A stretch of DNA of 64,000 bases from Sepioteuthis lessoniana. Lineage: Eukaryota; Mollusca; Cephalopoda; Myopsida; Loliginidae. Of the stretch, positions 10,345-19,319 are shown piece after piece (positions within the stretch are counted from its first letter, which is position 1; the number at the start of each line of letters is the position of its first letter). The stretch lies in contig OY757947.1 of the NCBI GenBank assembly GCA_963585895.1, positions 39,580,726 through 39,644,725 on the forward strand, written 5' to 3'. The notes under the pieces were generated by a model that saw only the letters and a list, made by a program, of their open reading frames with translations, ran no database searches and was not told the origin of the DNA. The position numbers and the translations under genes are program-made.

Positions 10345-11099
10345 CGGGATTTTTATTTTTACGTAATTAAATCGTTTACCAAATTATTCGTGTAGACAAA
10401 ATTTTTTTCCGAATTTTTTAGTCTAAAATCTTGAGGCGCATATTAAGCATGAAAACTAAATATTACATTTTTCCCCCTGTCACCTGTGTTGCCATATTCG
10501 GAAAGGCATAAGCGAAAGTAGGTTATATTTATGGTCCAAACTAATTAACATTCACTTCTATTTTATTGCGTTACAGAGACATTTCTTTTTTCTATTGTAT
10601 GGTTGTTTTCGTCGAAAGTTTGTGACATTTTCGCGGGAACATGATTTGGTTTTGATTTTAATACCGTGTTTATTTTTTGTTTTGAAACATACAAACTATC
10701 CAAATTCTTATTTTTAGTCGAGACAAATCGGTTTAAAAACTGAACAAATTTTAAATTCAGTACAAATTTAGCTGCTATAAATTCCAAAGAGTCTATGTGT
10801 ATTGTACACGGGCAAGGTTTTTTTTTCCAGAATTATCGGAGCCAAAAGTTAAGGGTGCGTATTATACGAAAATGCGTGTTATACGCAACAAATTTCAGTA
10901 TTTAAATTATTTATGCATTACTGAAAGCAAACAAAATTCTTATAGATTTAAATTCTACCTTCTCATTGGTAATTTTTAAAAGTTAGATAAAAGTATTCAG
11001 GGGAGGTAACTGTTCAATTCAACCAAGTGTTATTCCCCTTGGGAAATTTTTTGTTTGTAAAGCGCGGCCGAAATGCAAGTTTCGGAACTCTTTCGTTGG

Positions 11100-11156
11100 T
11101 TGGTTGGTTGTTTTGTTTTACGGCATATCAACCCTTTTGGGGTCATTTAATGCCGA
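11100..11156 (-). repeat. D/SINE-B tail fragment
   Basis: (TTGG)n then TTTTACGGCATATCAACCC and GGTCATTTAATGCC. Confidence 0.6.
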
Positions 11157-11429
11157 ATCGAATTTTTTTAAAAATCTAACGAAGAGTTAAAAATAATTTC
11201 AAGATTTTTATATATCTAATAAATTGATATATTTTACAAATTAATATATTTAATAAAATTTGTATATTTAACGAATTATATATGTAAGTATATATATATA
11301 TATATATAGCAAATTTATATATCTAACAAATATTAAGTTTTTAATTAAATTGTTTATAAAAATGTATATATTCGGCTGATTAGAGTTTGTCCAAACCCGC
11401 CCTACATAAATTTAATATATTTATATATT

Positions 11430-11690
11430 ACTGACATTTGCATAATGGTTAGAGTGTCCGCCAATGGCCCTGGAGACCGGGGTTTCATTCCCATATCGAG
11501 TCATACTAAAAACTCAAAAATGGTACTTGATGCCTTCTTGCTTAACTCTCTGCATTATAAAGTACGGATCAAGGGTAAAGTGGAGAAATCCAGGGAAAAG
11601 AGTGGCGCCCTCTCCTACACCACGGTGTAGTATCTATTGAAAAGGGAGCCTTAGGTTCACCATCGACTATGGTCACCAACTTATATATTA
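11430..11690 (+). mobile_element. SINE-C
   Basis: tRNA-headed SINE of a third family: A-box-like CATAATGGTTAGAGTG, B-box-like GGTTTCATTCCC. Body: GAGTCATAC, AATGGTACTTGATGCC, AAGGGTAAAGTGGAG, and a paired CCTACACC..GGTGTAG stem. Then TATTGAAAAGGGAGCC and the end CCATCGACTATGGTCACC. Confidence 0.8.
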
Positions 11691-12059
11691 CGTATACATG
11701 ATTTGCAAACGTATATCCAGTTGATAACTTACCAAAATAAACCACAACTCCCTCCCTTACACAAGAGTAAATGGCGAACTCTTTCGTGAATGGTGAACAA
11801 TTAAATACGTTAAAACAAATTTTTGAATTAAAAGAGTTTGAGATAATCGAAAAATATTTTCATTTCAAGAAACCTTCAATTTCCAGACCAATAGCATTCA
11901 CGCATACACATTGGTGTAAAATATAAATAAATTTCAAATATTAATGACGTCACATATTTTTGAAACACGACGATGATAAAATGCGAGAGATTTGCCACAT
12001 TTTAAAGTTTCATTTTAAAATTGAATACAATTCAGAAAATTGAACATCACCTATCAACA

Positions 12060-13002
12060 TTGCCCTTTTAGCGAGAGGTGAAATAGTTATTATTGTTTAG
12101 CGAGGGGGAACCATTTTGTAGCCAGAGTTTTTGTAGGATGATTTTAGCCGGAGTTTTTGTTGTTGGTAGCGAGGAATGGTTGTAACGTATGTGTGTTTAC
12201 GTAGTGTTGTTTCCTCGCTTAGTGTCGTTAGTCCCCTCGCTAAGTTTGGAAGGTCTTTCATTAATTGTTGTTAGGTATTAAAGGAAGGATGATGAAGAAG
12301 TAAGATGGCGATAGTCGAAAGGTATTTTTGGAATAAGGTTTTATTTGCAGCATGGAATATTGGGTTTGCTTTTGGTGCTGCAAGACTCGTGAAAAGTTGT
12401 GAGTATTTAGACGAAACTGAATTATGAGATGTTGAGAAGGTTGAGATGGCAGCGTGTGTCGTCGGACGTGTGAGGGATTGTGCTTTAGAGTCACCATGGT
12501 TTTTGTCCGTCTGGTGGAGAGGCTTGCGTTGGTCTCCATTAAAGTGGCCCAGAGGTGAATTGAGAGTTAGCGTGTCGAGAGCGGGATTACGCTCAGATCG
12601 ACATAGCCAATTTTGGGGTGACATAAAGTTGTGCCTGTGCGAGGCATGTTGAATGCAACTAATTTATATTCAACTGGGATTCCTTGTAAGGAATCCATAA
12701 ATTAGATGGGTTCCCTCGTTTGTCCATGCTGCTGCTGCTGCTGCTATTCTAGAGCCGCAGTGAGACGTCTGCACTGGGCGGCATTGTCCAGCTAAAAAGC
12801 ATCGCTATTGAAGAACGGCCTATGTGACGTCTGCACTGGTCGGCGTTTTCCAGCCAAAGAGACTGTGTTTGGCAGCTTACAAGATTTGGTGGCCGGAAAT
12901 GAAGGTCCGGGATGAATAGGATAAGTCATCCGGATTGGGTGAAATTAAGTGTCGAATTAAATTGCGCGCCAAACCAAAATACGAAAATTTTCCCTTCTCT
13001 AC
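12060..13002 (-). repeat. G repeat, long copy
   Basis: About 0.94 kb, reverse-complementary along its length to 43966-44868. Landmarks on the minus strand: GTAGAGAAGGGAAAATTTTC, TTTGGCGCGCAATTTAATTC, GCCGCCCAGTGCAGACG, a (GCA)n run, a short palindrome GGATTCCTTACAAGGAATCC, then CGCTAACTCTCAATTC and repeated AGCGAGG motifs. Ends GTAGAGA and GTAAGAGA in the other copy suggest short inverted termini. Small open frames inside are not shared between copies. Confidence 0.75.
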
Positions 13003-13049
13003 ACCCTAATGATGGCTTGAAATAAAAACCGAAAGATTGCTATTAAATT

Positions 13050-13084
13050 ATAAATAAAATTATAAATAAAATTATAAATAAAAT
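13050..13084. repeat. (AAATTATAAAT)n
   Basis: Three to four copies of an 11-bp AT unit before the next SINE. Confidence 0.8.
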
Positions 13085-13093
13085 CAAAACAGG

Positions 13094-13378
13094 AGGTGCC
13101 CGTGGTGTAATGGTTATCGTCGCAGGATATGGACACGGTGACACGAGTTCAAATCCTGAACCTGACTGATTGCATTTCACATAGCACCGGCTTGGAAAAG
13201 GTATGAATCCAATTATTCTCCCTCCAGCTATGGGTAAATAGTAGGGCAGACTAGGTTCTTCAGCCTTGGTGAGGCAACTAGTCTAGGAGAAGGAAAACTC
13301 TGAATTCAAATCTGTTAAACTCCGTTTAAAAATTGACCTTGTGTCATATCCTGCCCGAGCGGAGGGGTTGGGTAAAAT
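13094..13378 (+). mobile_element. SINE-A, full length
   Basis: Reference copy, about 285 bp. Head GGTGCCCGTGGTGTAATGG; B box GAGTTCAAATCC; central domain GGAAAAGGTATGAATCC...CTCCAGCTATGGGTAAATA; GGTGAGGCAACTAGTCTAGG; 3' end TATCCTGCCCGAGCGGAGG and GGTTGGGTAAA. Confidence 0.88.
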
Positions 13379-13396
13379 CAAAACCATATTTAATAC

Positions 13397-14303
13397 CTTT
13401 TTGCCCAATCGGCTGGATCTGTAGAATACCCCGACTGCACCTCTGCAGAAGGGTAAGACCCCCCCCCACAAACGAGTGTCCTGGATATGACACTAAACAA
13501 TCTGATGGTAACGTTCCAGTGATGCTGGGGCTTTGGGGAATGCAGAACACCCCTTCATTGCCATTGCTCCCGGGTCCACTCTGGCCCGGCTCGGTAGCAC
13601 CTGATAGGGCCCTATCTATGGGTTAAATAAAACTAACGGCATATTCATGCTAAACTGAATTGTTTGAAATAGAAATGTTTTTGACAATTAAACTGTACTT
13701 ACATTTAGACTGCGTGCTTATGCTAAACTGAATTGTTTGAAATAGAACTGTTTTTTGACATTGAAGCAGCCCTTACACTAAACTGATTTGTTTAATATAG
13801 AACTGTTTTGACATTTAACTGTGTGTAAAGAAAATCTGTACTTATACTAAAGTGAATTAGCTGAATTAGAACTGCTTGACTAAACTGAATAAATTGAAAT
13901 AGACATGTTTTTCACAAATAAACTGTACTTACATTTAAACTGCGTACTTATCCTAAACTGAATTGTTTGAAATAGAACTATTTTCATAAACTGTACTGAC
14001 ATCCAAACTGCGTGCTTATGCTAAACTGAATTGTTTGAAATTGAACTGTTTTTGACATTGAAACTGTACTTATACCAAACTGAATTGTTTAATATAGATT
14101 GTTTTGACATTTAAATGTGTAAACAAAATCTGTACTTATACTAAACTTAATTAGCTGAATTAGAAGTGTTTGACTAACCTGAATAGATTGAAATAGAAAT
14201 GTTTTTGACAATTAAACTGTGTACTCATGCTAAAGTGAATTGTTTGGAATAGAACTGACTATTTGCATAAATATGGATTTGGCATTAAATAACTTAGGTG
14301 AGG
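13397..14303 (+). repeat. D element, expanded subrepeats
   Basis: Long D copy (about 0.9 kb). After the start block (CCCAATCGGCTGGATCTGTA) it has at least six internal subrepeats of the type CTGAATTGTTTGAAATAGAA spaced 60-150 bp, ending in GGATTTGGCATTAAATAAC. Length differences between D copies come from subrepeat number. Confidence 0.8.
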
Positions 14304-14317
14304 CAACCGGTCTAGGA

Positions 14318-15018
14318 GAAGTTTGTTTGTTTGTTTGAGTTCAAGGCATATCAACCTTTGTAGGTTATTTAATGCCAAATCCATTTTTATTCAATAAACA
14401 GTTCTATTTCAAACAATTCAGTTTAGCACAAGTAGATAGTTTAGTTGTCAAAAACATTTCTATTTCAAGCTGTCCAGTTTAGTCAAACAATTCTAATTTC
14501 AACAGTTCAGTTTAGCATAGGTAAAGTTTTTGTTTACACACAGTTAAATGTCAAAACAGTTCAGTTAAATGTCAAAACTGTTCTATTTCAAACAATTCAA
14601 TTTAGCATAAGTATAGTTTTTGTTTACACACACCTAAATGTCAAAACAGTTGTATTTCAAACAATTTAGTTAGCGTAAGTACAGTTTCACTGTCAAAAAC
14701 AGTTCTATTTGAAACAATCCAATTTAGCATACAAAAACAGTTCCATTTCAAACATTTTAGTTTAGCGTAAGTACACTGTTTAGTTCTATTCGACCTATAG
14801 ATAGGACCCTATCAGGTGTTATTACTCCGGGCCAGAGGGGACCAGGGAGCGATGGCAAAAAGGGGTACTCCGTATTTCTTAAAGCTCCATCATTCCTGGA
14901 ACTTCGCCATCAGATTGTTCGGTGTCATATCTAGGACTCTCGTTGGGGTGGGATGGGGGTCTTACCCTTCTGCAGAAAAGCAGTCGGTTTATTCCACAAC
15001 CCCTTCAGCCAACTGGAC
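14318..15018 (-). repeat. D element, tail-to-tail partner
   Basis: Reverse copy starting with (TTTG)n and GGCATATCAACCTTTGTAGG, followed by subrepeats and the start block (CTACTCC.. to CAGCCAACTGGACAA). Inverted against 13397-14303, which could form a large hairpin. Confidence 0.8.
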
Positions 15019-15239
15019 AATCGAGGAGAAGGAAAAACTCTAACTTCAAAACCTGAGAAGTATTGTTCAGGAAAATCTTTGGCATATTTATACACGATTC
15101 TTCTGTAATCAACTTACCCAAGAGATGTAGCTGGTTCTATACTAACTTTCTCTACAATAAAGAAATCGTCTATGTAGGTCGTCCAAAAGTCCATACGGTT
15201 TACGCTGATTTTTTTTCCGGCTCTGTTCCACCCCCTAAT

Positions 15240-15255
15240 ACTTTTCGACAGTTAT
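15240..15255. repeat. Target-site duplication of SINE-A (left)
   Basis: ACTTTTCGACAGTTAT, repeated exactly at 15543-15558. Confidence 0.9.
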
Positions 15256-15542
15256 TCTATTTACCCAACCCCTCCGCTCGGGCAGGATATGATACAAGGT
15301 CAGTTTTTAAGCGGAGTTTAACAGGTTTCAATTCAGAGTTTTCCTTCTCCTTGACTAGTTGCCTCACCAAGGCTGAAGAACCTAGTCTGTCCTACTATTT
15401 ACCCATAACTGGAGGGAGAATAATTGGATTCATACCTTTCCCAAGGGTATTAGTGCTATGTGAAATACAATCAGTCTCGTCCAGGATTTGAACTCGAATC
15501 GCCGTGTCCATTTCCTGCGACGATAACCAGTAGACCACGGGC
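15256..15542 (-). mobile_element. SINE-A, full length with 16-bp TSD
   Basis: Complete SINE-A on the minus strand, from TACCCAACCCCTCCGCTCGG to CGATAACCAGTAGACCACGG. The exact 16-bp flanking repeat shows L1/RTE-type target-primed insertion and a young age. It defines the element ends well. Confidence 0.92.
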
Positions 15543-15558
15543 ACTTTTCGACAGTTAT
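15543..15558. repeat. Target-site duplication of SINE-A (right)
   Basis: Second copy of ACTTTTCGACAGTTAT. Confidence 0.9.
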
Positions 15559-15805
15559 AACCCCATATCTCTCTCCCCACCACCACTCATATATCACGGT
15601 ATTTTTTTCTGAAGAGACGTCATCGAAACGAAGGGTTCCCTTTTTTTTAGAATTTAAATTTGTACACATTTTTTTTAAAGCCGTTTTTAAGTTGTGCACG
15701 TCCCACTGCACTCTGTCGAAAGAATATAACAGTTGCCATTCACATATGCAAAGCTCTTCTAACGATGTACATATTCTTATTTTTCAAGTAGAGGAATTAA
15801 TATTG

Positions 15806-15992
15806 TGAATTGAATTACCACGACCAGAAAATCCGTCGAACACCTACGCACGATATACGGGAACACTGCACAGCTGTTTCGACCTTATTAGGTCACATCA
15901 GCAGCGTATACCGTAATCTCCACCACTGGAGATCGAACCAGCGATCACAGATTGCAGTGCCGAAACTCTACAACTGAGCCACCAGTTCATAA
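15806..15992 (-). mobile_element. tRNA-headed element with hammerhead-like body (left arm)
   Basis: Read on the minus strand: tRNA-like head with A box GGTGGCTCAGTTGTAGAG and B box GGTTCGATC, then GGAGATTACGG and a hammerhead-like fold (15851-15913), then CCGTATATCGTGCG and ATTTTCTGGTCGTGG. It is the inverted twin of 16135-16315, about 90% alike by eye. A self-cleaving fold attached to a Pol III-type head is the notable feature. Confidence 0.7.
15851..15913 (-). ncRNA. Hammerhead-like fold, probably inactive
   Basis: Minus strand. Stem I outer CGGUAUA/UAUAUCG, inner CGCUG/CAGUG. Core CUGAUGU (A9 replaced by U). Stem II GACC/GGUC with loop UAAUAA, then GAAA, then CAGCUG as a tiny stem III. 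The A9 change and a G at the cleavage position predict loss of activity. Confidence 0.5.
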
Positions 15993-16134
15993 TACCCTAA
16001 ATGTGTCCTGCAAGTTACATCCGTACTCTATCCAGAAGACACGGTACCCCCACCCCAGGGCCACGATCTCTATTTAGGTTATTTAGCCGCGCAATTACCA
16101 TGACTAGTTGATTTGGCGTCACTTATGTGCGATA

Positions 16135-16315
16135 TGAACTGGTGGCTCAGTTGTAGAGTTTCGGCACTGCAATCTGTGGTCGCTGGTTCGATCTTCAGTG
16201 GTGGAGATAACGGTATACACTGCTGATGAGACCTAATAAGGTCGAAACAGCTTGTTCAATGTTCCCGTATATCGTGTGTTCGCCGGATTTTCTGGTCATG
16301 ATAATTCAAATCTCT
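16135..16315 (+). mobile_element. tRNA-headed element with hammerhead-like body (right arm)
   Basis: Same element as the left arm, plus strand. The head ATGAACTGGTGGCTCAG begins a tRNA-like region of about 70 bp. It is followed by the hammerhead-like fold at 16211-16274 and the 3' part GTGTGTTCGCCGGATTTTC. The pair forms an inverted repeat with a loop of about 140 bp. Confidence 0.7.
16211..16274 (+). ncRNA. Hammerhead-like ribozyme fold
   Basis: Stem I outer CGGUAUA/UAUAUCG (one G.U), inner CACUG/CAAUG (one mismatch), with a one-sided internal loop UUCCCG. Core CUGAUGA, stem II GACC/GGUC (loop UAAUAA), GAAA, then CA/UG as a 2-bp stem III and U-U at the cleavage position. All conserved core bases are present; stem III is minimal. 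Confidence 0.55.
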
Positions 16316-16429
16316 TCTAACGAATTAAGCACTACGGCACCCGATAGCGCAAAATGTAAGCAAACGAAATTTGATACTAATGTATTCATTCCCGAGTTGA
16401 CGTTGAGTCGAAGGCTTGGCTTAGGGGTA

Positions 16430-16544
16430 TGTCATCAGCTGGACTTAAATTTAAGCTTGGGACGTCTCACGTGTCTAGTCTCACAGATTTGTGATACAAC
16501 GAAAAAGTCTGTCTGTGGATGAATATATATATATATATATATAT
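16430..16544 (+). repeat. Decayed copy of the hammerhead-array unit
   Basis: GTGTCTAGTCTCACAG, TTGTGATACAACGAAAAAG and TCTGTCTGTGGATGA match the minus strand of the 48.4-kb array, followed by (TA)n as there. The CUGAAGA box is not preserved. Confidence 0.65.
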
Positions 16545-16746
16545 GAACATTGCTTTCAGTAGCGTACTCATGACTAAAATATTTTTAAAAACGATTTAAG
16601 ATATTTAAAAATTCTTAAAAAGGGACCCTTTTTTTGGTTACGCCTCATCAGAGAATTTTATCCGTTATACTTCTTGAGGAAATTGAAATTTGGATGGTTA
16701 CTGGTGATGGTATAATGAAAAAAAATTATATATATATAAATATTTG

Positions 16747-16980
16747 CACTAATACCCTTGGGAAAGGTATGAATCCAATTATTCTCCCTCCAGCTATGCG
16801 TAAATAGTAGGGCAGACTGCGTTCTTCAGCCTTGGTGAGGCAACTAGTCTAGGAGAAGGAAAGCTCTAAATTCAAACCTGTTAAACTCCGTTTAAAAATT
16901 GACCTTGTGTCATATCCTGCCAGAGCGGAGGGGTTGGTATATATATATATACCAACCCCTCCGCTCGGGCAGGTAGTGAC
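16747..16980 (+). mobile_element. SINE-A body plus inverted 3' stub
   Basis: Headless SINE-A from CACTAATACCC to GCGGAGGGGTTGGTATA. After a 12-bp AT run, the last 33 bp recur inverted (ACCAACCCCTCCGCTCGGGC), a small hairpin at the element end. Confidence 0.8.
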
Positions 16981-16989
16981 ACAAAATAA

Positions 16990-17086
16990 ATTTAAAAAAT
17001 ACAAATCTCTTCGTGGTCCTTCCAATTTTAAAATATATCCTTATTCTTTCTTTGGGCCAACAAAAAGCATCTTTATATAAAAAGTA
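16990..17086 (+). repeat. H repeat
   Basis: ACAAATCTCTTCGTGGTCC through GGGCCAACAAAAAGCATC. It matches 36298-36378. Origin unknown; the second copy lies next to a hammerhead-like motif. Confidence 0.6.
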
Positions 17087-17094
17087 AAGTAAAG

Positions 17095-17345
17095 TAAGCG
17101 AGTATAGTCGAGGGTGACACGAAGGCTCCTTTTTCAGTAGCTACTACACCGAGGTGTAGGAGTGGGCACTACTCCTTTCCATGGATTGCTCCACTTTACC
17201 CTTGATGCGTATCTTATAATGCTGAGTGTTAAGCAAGAAGGTACCAAGTACCATTTTTTAAGTCTTCGGTATGACTCGACCTGGGACTGAACCCCGATCT
17301 CCCGGAACATTGGCGAACACTCTACCTACTAGACCAATGAGCCGG

Positions 17346-17357
<12 letters not shown>
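17095..17357 (-). mobile_element. SINE-C
   Basis: Full-length minus-strand copy: TAGTCGAGGGTGACACGAAG, CACCGAGGTGTAGG, B box GGGACTGAACCCC reversed, head end ACCAATGAGCCGG. Confidence 0.85.
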
Positions 17358-17388
<31 letters not shown>

Positions 17389-17389
17389 T
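17348..17389. repeat. (TA)n
   Basis: About 20 AT units. Confidence 0.95.
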
Positions 17390-17399
17390 AATCTAATAT

Positions 17400-17721
17400 C
17401 TACCAGCATTCACGGTACCAGAAAAAAAAAAGAAAAAAGCCCCGCCAGGAACAAGAGATAAAAGTATCTCGAATCACCGCCCGGGGGAAAAAGAAAAAAA
17501 TATATTATAGGTCGAAAAGAAAGAAAACCTCGTCAGACCCCTTGAAAAAAATCAAGGGATACGCAGTCAGTTGGTCAAAAGAAAACTAACACCTTCCGCG
17601 AATCCTACAATGCTACAATTACAAGAGTGCTCAACACGAGTGGAGCCAATTATAACTTAAATCGCGAGTCGGAAATCTACTAAAGTTTCACCTTATCGGA
17701 TCATCAGGAAGTCTAACTCCG

Positions 17722-17752
<31 letters not shown>

Positions 17753-17762
17753 CCTCACTCGT
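17400..17762 (-). repeat. Unassigned element end with hammerhead-like motif
   Basis: Mixed sequence ending in (TA)n. On the minus strand 17668-17723 has GTCGGA/TCCGAC as an outer stem around CUGAUGA..GAAAC, but stem II is weak (two CG pairs). Penelope-like elements are known to carry such motifs; no coding part is seen here. Confidence 0.35.
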
Positions 17763-17777
17763 GGATCTCTACATATA

Positions 17778-18060
17778 GCGGTTTGGTTTCTTTGTTTAAT
17801 GGCATATCAACATCCGTGGGTTATTTAATGCCAAAGCCATCTTTGTAGAAAGACAGTAATAGTACTATCTAATTCATAGCAGGAAAATAAGGGGTTTCAT
17901 ACCATTCCTGGTGGTATTTGTCTTAAAGTGAACTTAATACTCGTTGGCGGAATAAGGGGATTCATTCCTTTCCCAAGTCTGAGAGTGAACGTAATAGCGG
18001 CACTGGAGTTCGAACTCGCTTACTTTAATGTCACAGCCCAGCTCGTTAGCCACGACACAA
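17778..18060 (-). mobile_element. SINE-B, full length, internally rearranged
   Basis: Tail TTTAATGGCATATCAACATC, body ATAAGGGGTTTCATACC, duplicated AGGGGATTCATTCC block, then the head with B box GAGTTCGAACTC and TTAGCCACGACA. Confidence 0.75.
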
Positions 18061-18189
18061 TGGGGAATTACATATGTATAGTAATGGAAAACGATGAAAT
18101 AGAGGCGGTATGAAAAGCTCGTCTACTTAGGAGATAAATGCGGAAATCACACGAAGAATAAGATCACACATGTCCCAGGATGCTTACAT

Positions 18190-18271
18190 TATCAGCTGTT
18201 ACCCCAGTAGTCCCCCATCTAAGTACTGAACAGGCTCAATGCTGCTTAACTTCAGTGATCGAGTGGGATTT
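18190..18271 (-). pseudogene. 5S rRNA 3' fragment
   Basis: The minus strand matches the second half of eukaryotic 5S rRNA. The + strand reads TCCCCCATCTAAGTACTGA, CAGGCTCAATGCTGCTTAAC and TTCAGTGATCGAG, aligning to the universal CCCATCCAAGTACTAACCAG / CTGCTTAGCTTC block. Only about 80 of 120 nt remain, with several substitutions, so it is not a working gene. It adjoins a shared-tail array directly, so it may be the head of a 5S-derived SINE or a retro-pseudogene. Confidence 0.75.
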
Positions 18272-18700
18272 GGTTGGGTTGGGTTATATGGCATACCAAC
18301 CATTGTATGTTACTTAATGCCAAATCCTCTTTATACATATATATTAAATATATATGATTTGGTTTGGTTGGGTTTTATGGCATATCAACCATTGTAGGTT
18401 ATTTAATGCCAAATCCTCTTTATACATATATATTAAATATAGATGATTTGGTTGGGTTGGGTTTTATTGCATATCAACCATTGTAGGTTATTTAATGTCA
18501 AATCCTCTTTATACATATATATTAAATATATATGATTTGGTTGGGTTGGGTTTAATGGCATATCAACCATTGTAGGTTATTTAATGCCAAATCTTCCTTA
18601 TACATATATATTAAATATATATGATTTGGTTGGGTTTTATGGCATATCAACCATTGTAGGTTATTTAATGTCAAATCCTCTTTATACATATATATCAAAG
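18267..18700 (-). repeat. 89-bp tandem array of the shared SINE tail (x5)
   Basis: Units start at 18267, 18356, 18445, 18534 and 18623, exactly 89 bp apart (the last is slightly short). Each unit is GATTTGGTTGGGT + GGCATATCAACCATTGTAGG + TTATTTAATGCCAAATCC + a TATATATTAAATATA linker. This is the reverse of the D/SINE-B 3' tail, amplified in tandem. Confidence 0.92.
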
Positions 18701-19095
18701 TTCCAGTAATGCTGGTGCTTTGGGGAATGTGGGGTACCCCTTCATTGCCGTTGCTCCCAGATCGACTCTGGCCATGGGGTAGCAGCACCTGATAGGATCC
18801 TATCTATGGATCAAATAGAATTAAACTGCGTACTTATGCTGAACTGAATTACTTGTAATAAAACTGTTTTGACATTAACTTTTGTGGACAAACGCTATTC
18901 TGATACTAAACAGAATTGTTTGAATTAGAACTGTTTGACTAAACTGAATAGCTGGAAATAGAAATGTTTTTGACAATTAAACTGTGTATTTTTGCTAAAC
19001 TGAATTGTTTGAAATACAACTGACTATTTGAATAAAATATATTTGGCATTAAATAATGTAAAAAGGTTTATATGCCATAAAACCCAACAACTAAC
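18700..19095 (+). repeat. D element, 5'-truncated
   Basis: Starts inside the start block (GTTCCAGTAATGCTGG) right after the 89-bp array and runs to the tail CCATAAAACCCAAC. Confidence 0.8.
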
Positions 19096-19117
19096 TAACA
19101 ATTATTTTATAGAATTA

Positions 19118-19310
19118 GTTTTTTTATTTATTGCGGACTTTTTGTCCTCACCTTGGTAGTTTTTGTGTTGTTTCTTCTTTCGTTACGTTTCGGCCAAATT
19201 TCACCTCTGGCTTTCTTCAGGTGATTTTACTGCGACCTCAGATAGGAAAGAAGAAACAACACAAAAACTACCAAGATGAGGACAAAAAGTCTGCAATAAA
19301 TAAAAAAACA
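19118..19310. repeat. Foldback hairpin, about 64-bp arms
   Basis: Left arm 19118-19182 and right arm 19246-19310 are near-perfect inverted repeats (both contain TTTTTGTCCTCA / TGAGGACAAAAA, with CTTGGTAGTTTTTGTGTTG in the left). The 63-bp spacer holds, on the minus strand, CTGAAGA and GGCCGAAACG. MITE-like. Confidence 0.85.
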
Positions 19311-19319
19311 AAATAAAAG

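Noticed and set aside
13094-13170. Functional tRNA gene
   Set aside because: A and B boxes are present, but the cloverleaf is not closed and the sequence continues into a SINE body; the same holds for all SINE heads in the window.
15063-15491. 142-codon frame as a gene
   Set aside because: Most of it is antisense SINE-A.
18190-18271. Working 5S rRNA gene
   Set aside because: The 5' third is absent and there are several substitutions in conserved positions.
19165-19230. Full hammerhead ribozyme in the foldback spacer
   Set aside because: CTGAAGA and GAAAC are present, but no stem I pairing partner and no cleavage triplet could be found.
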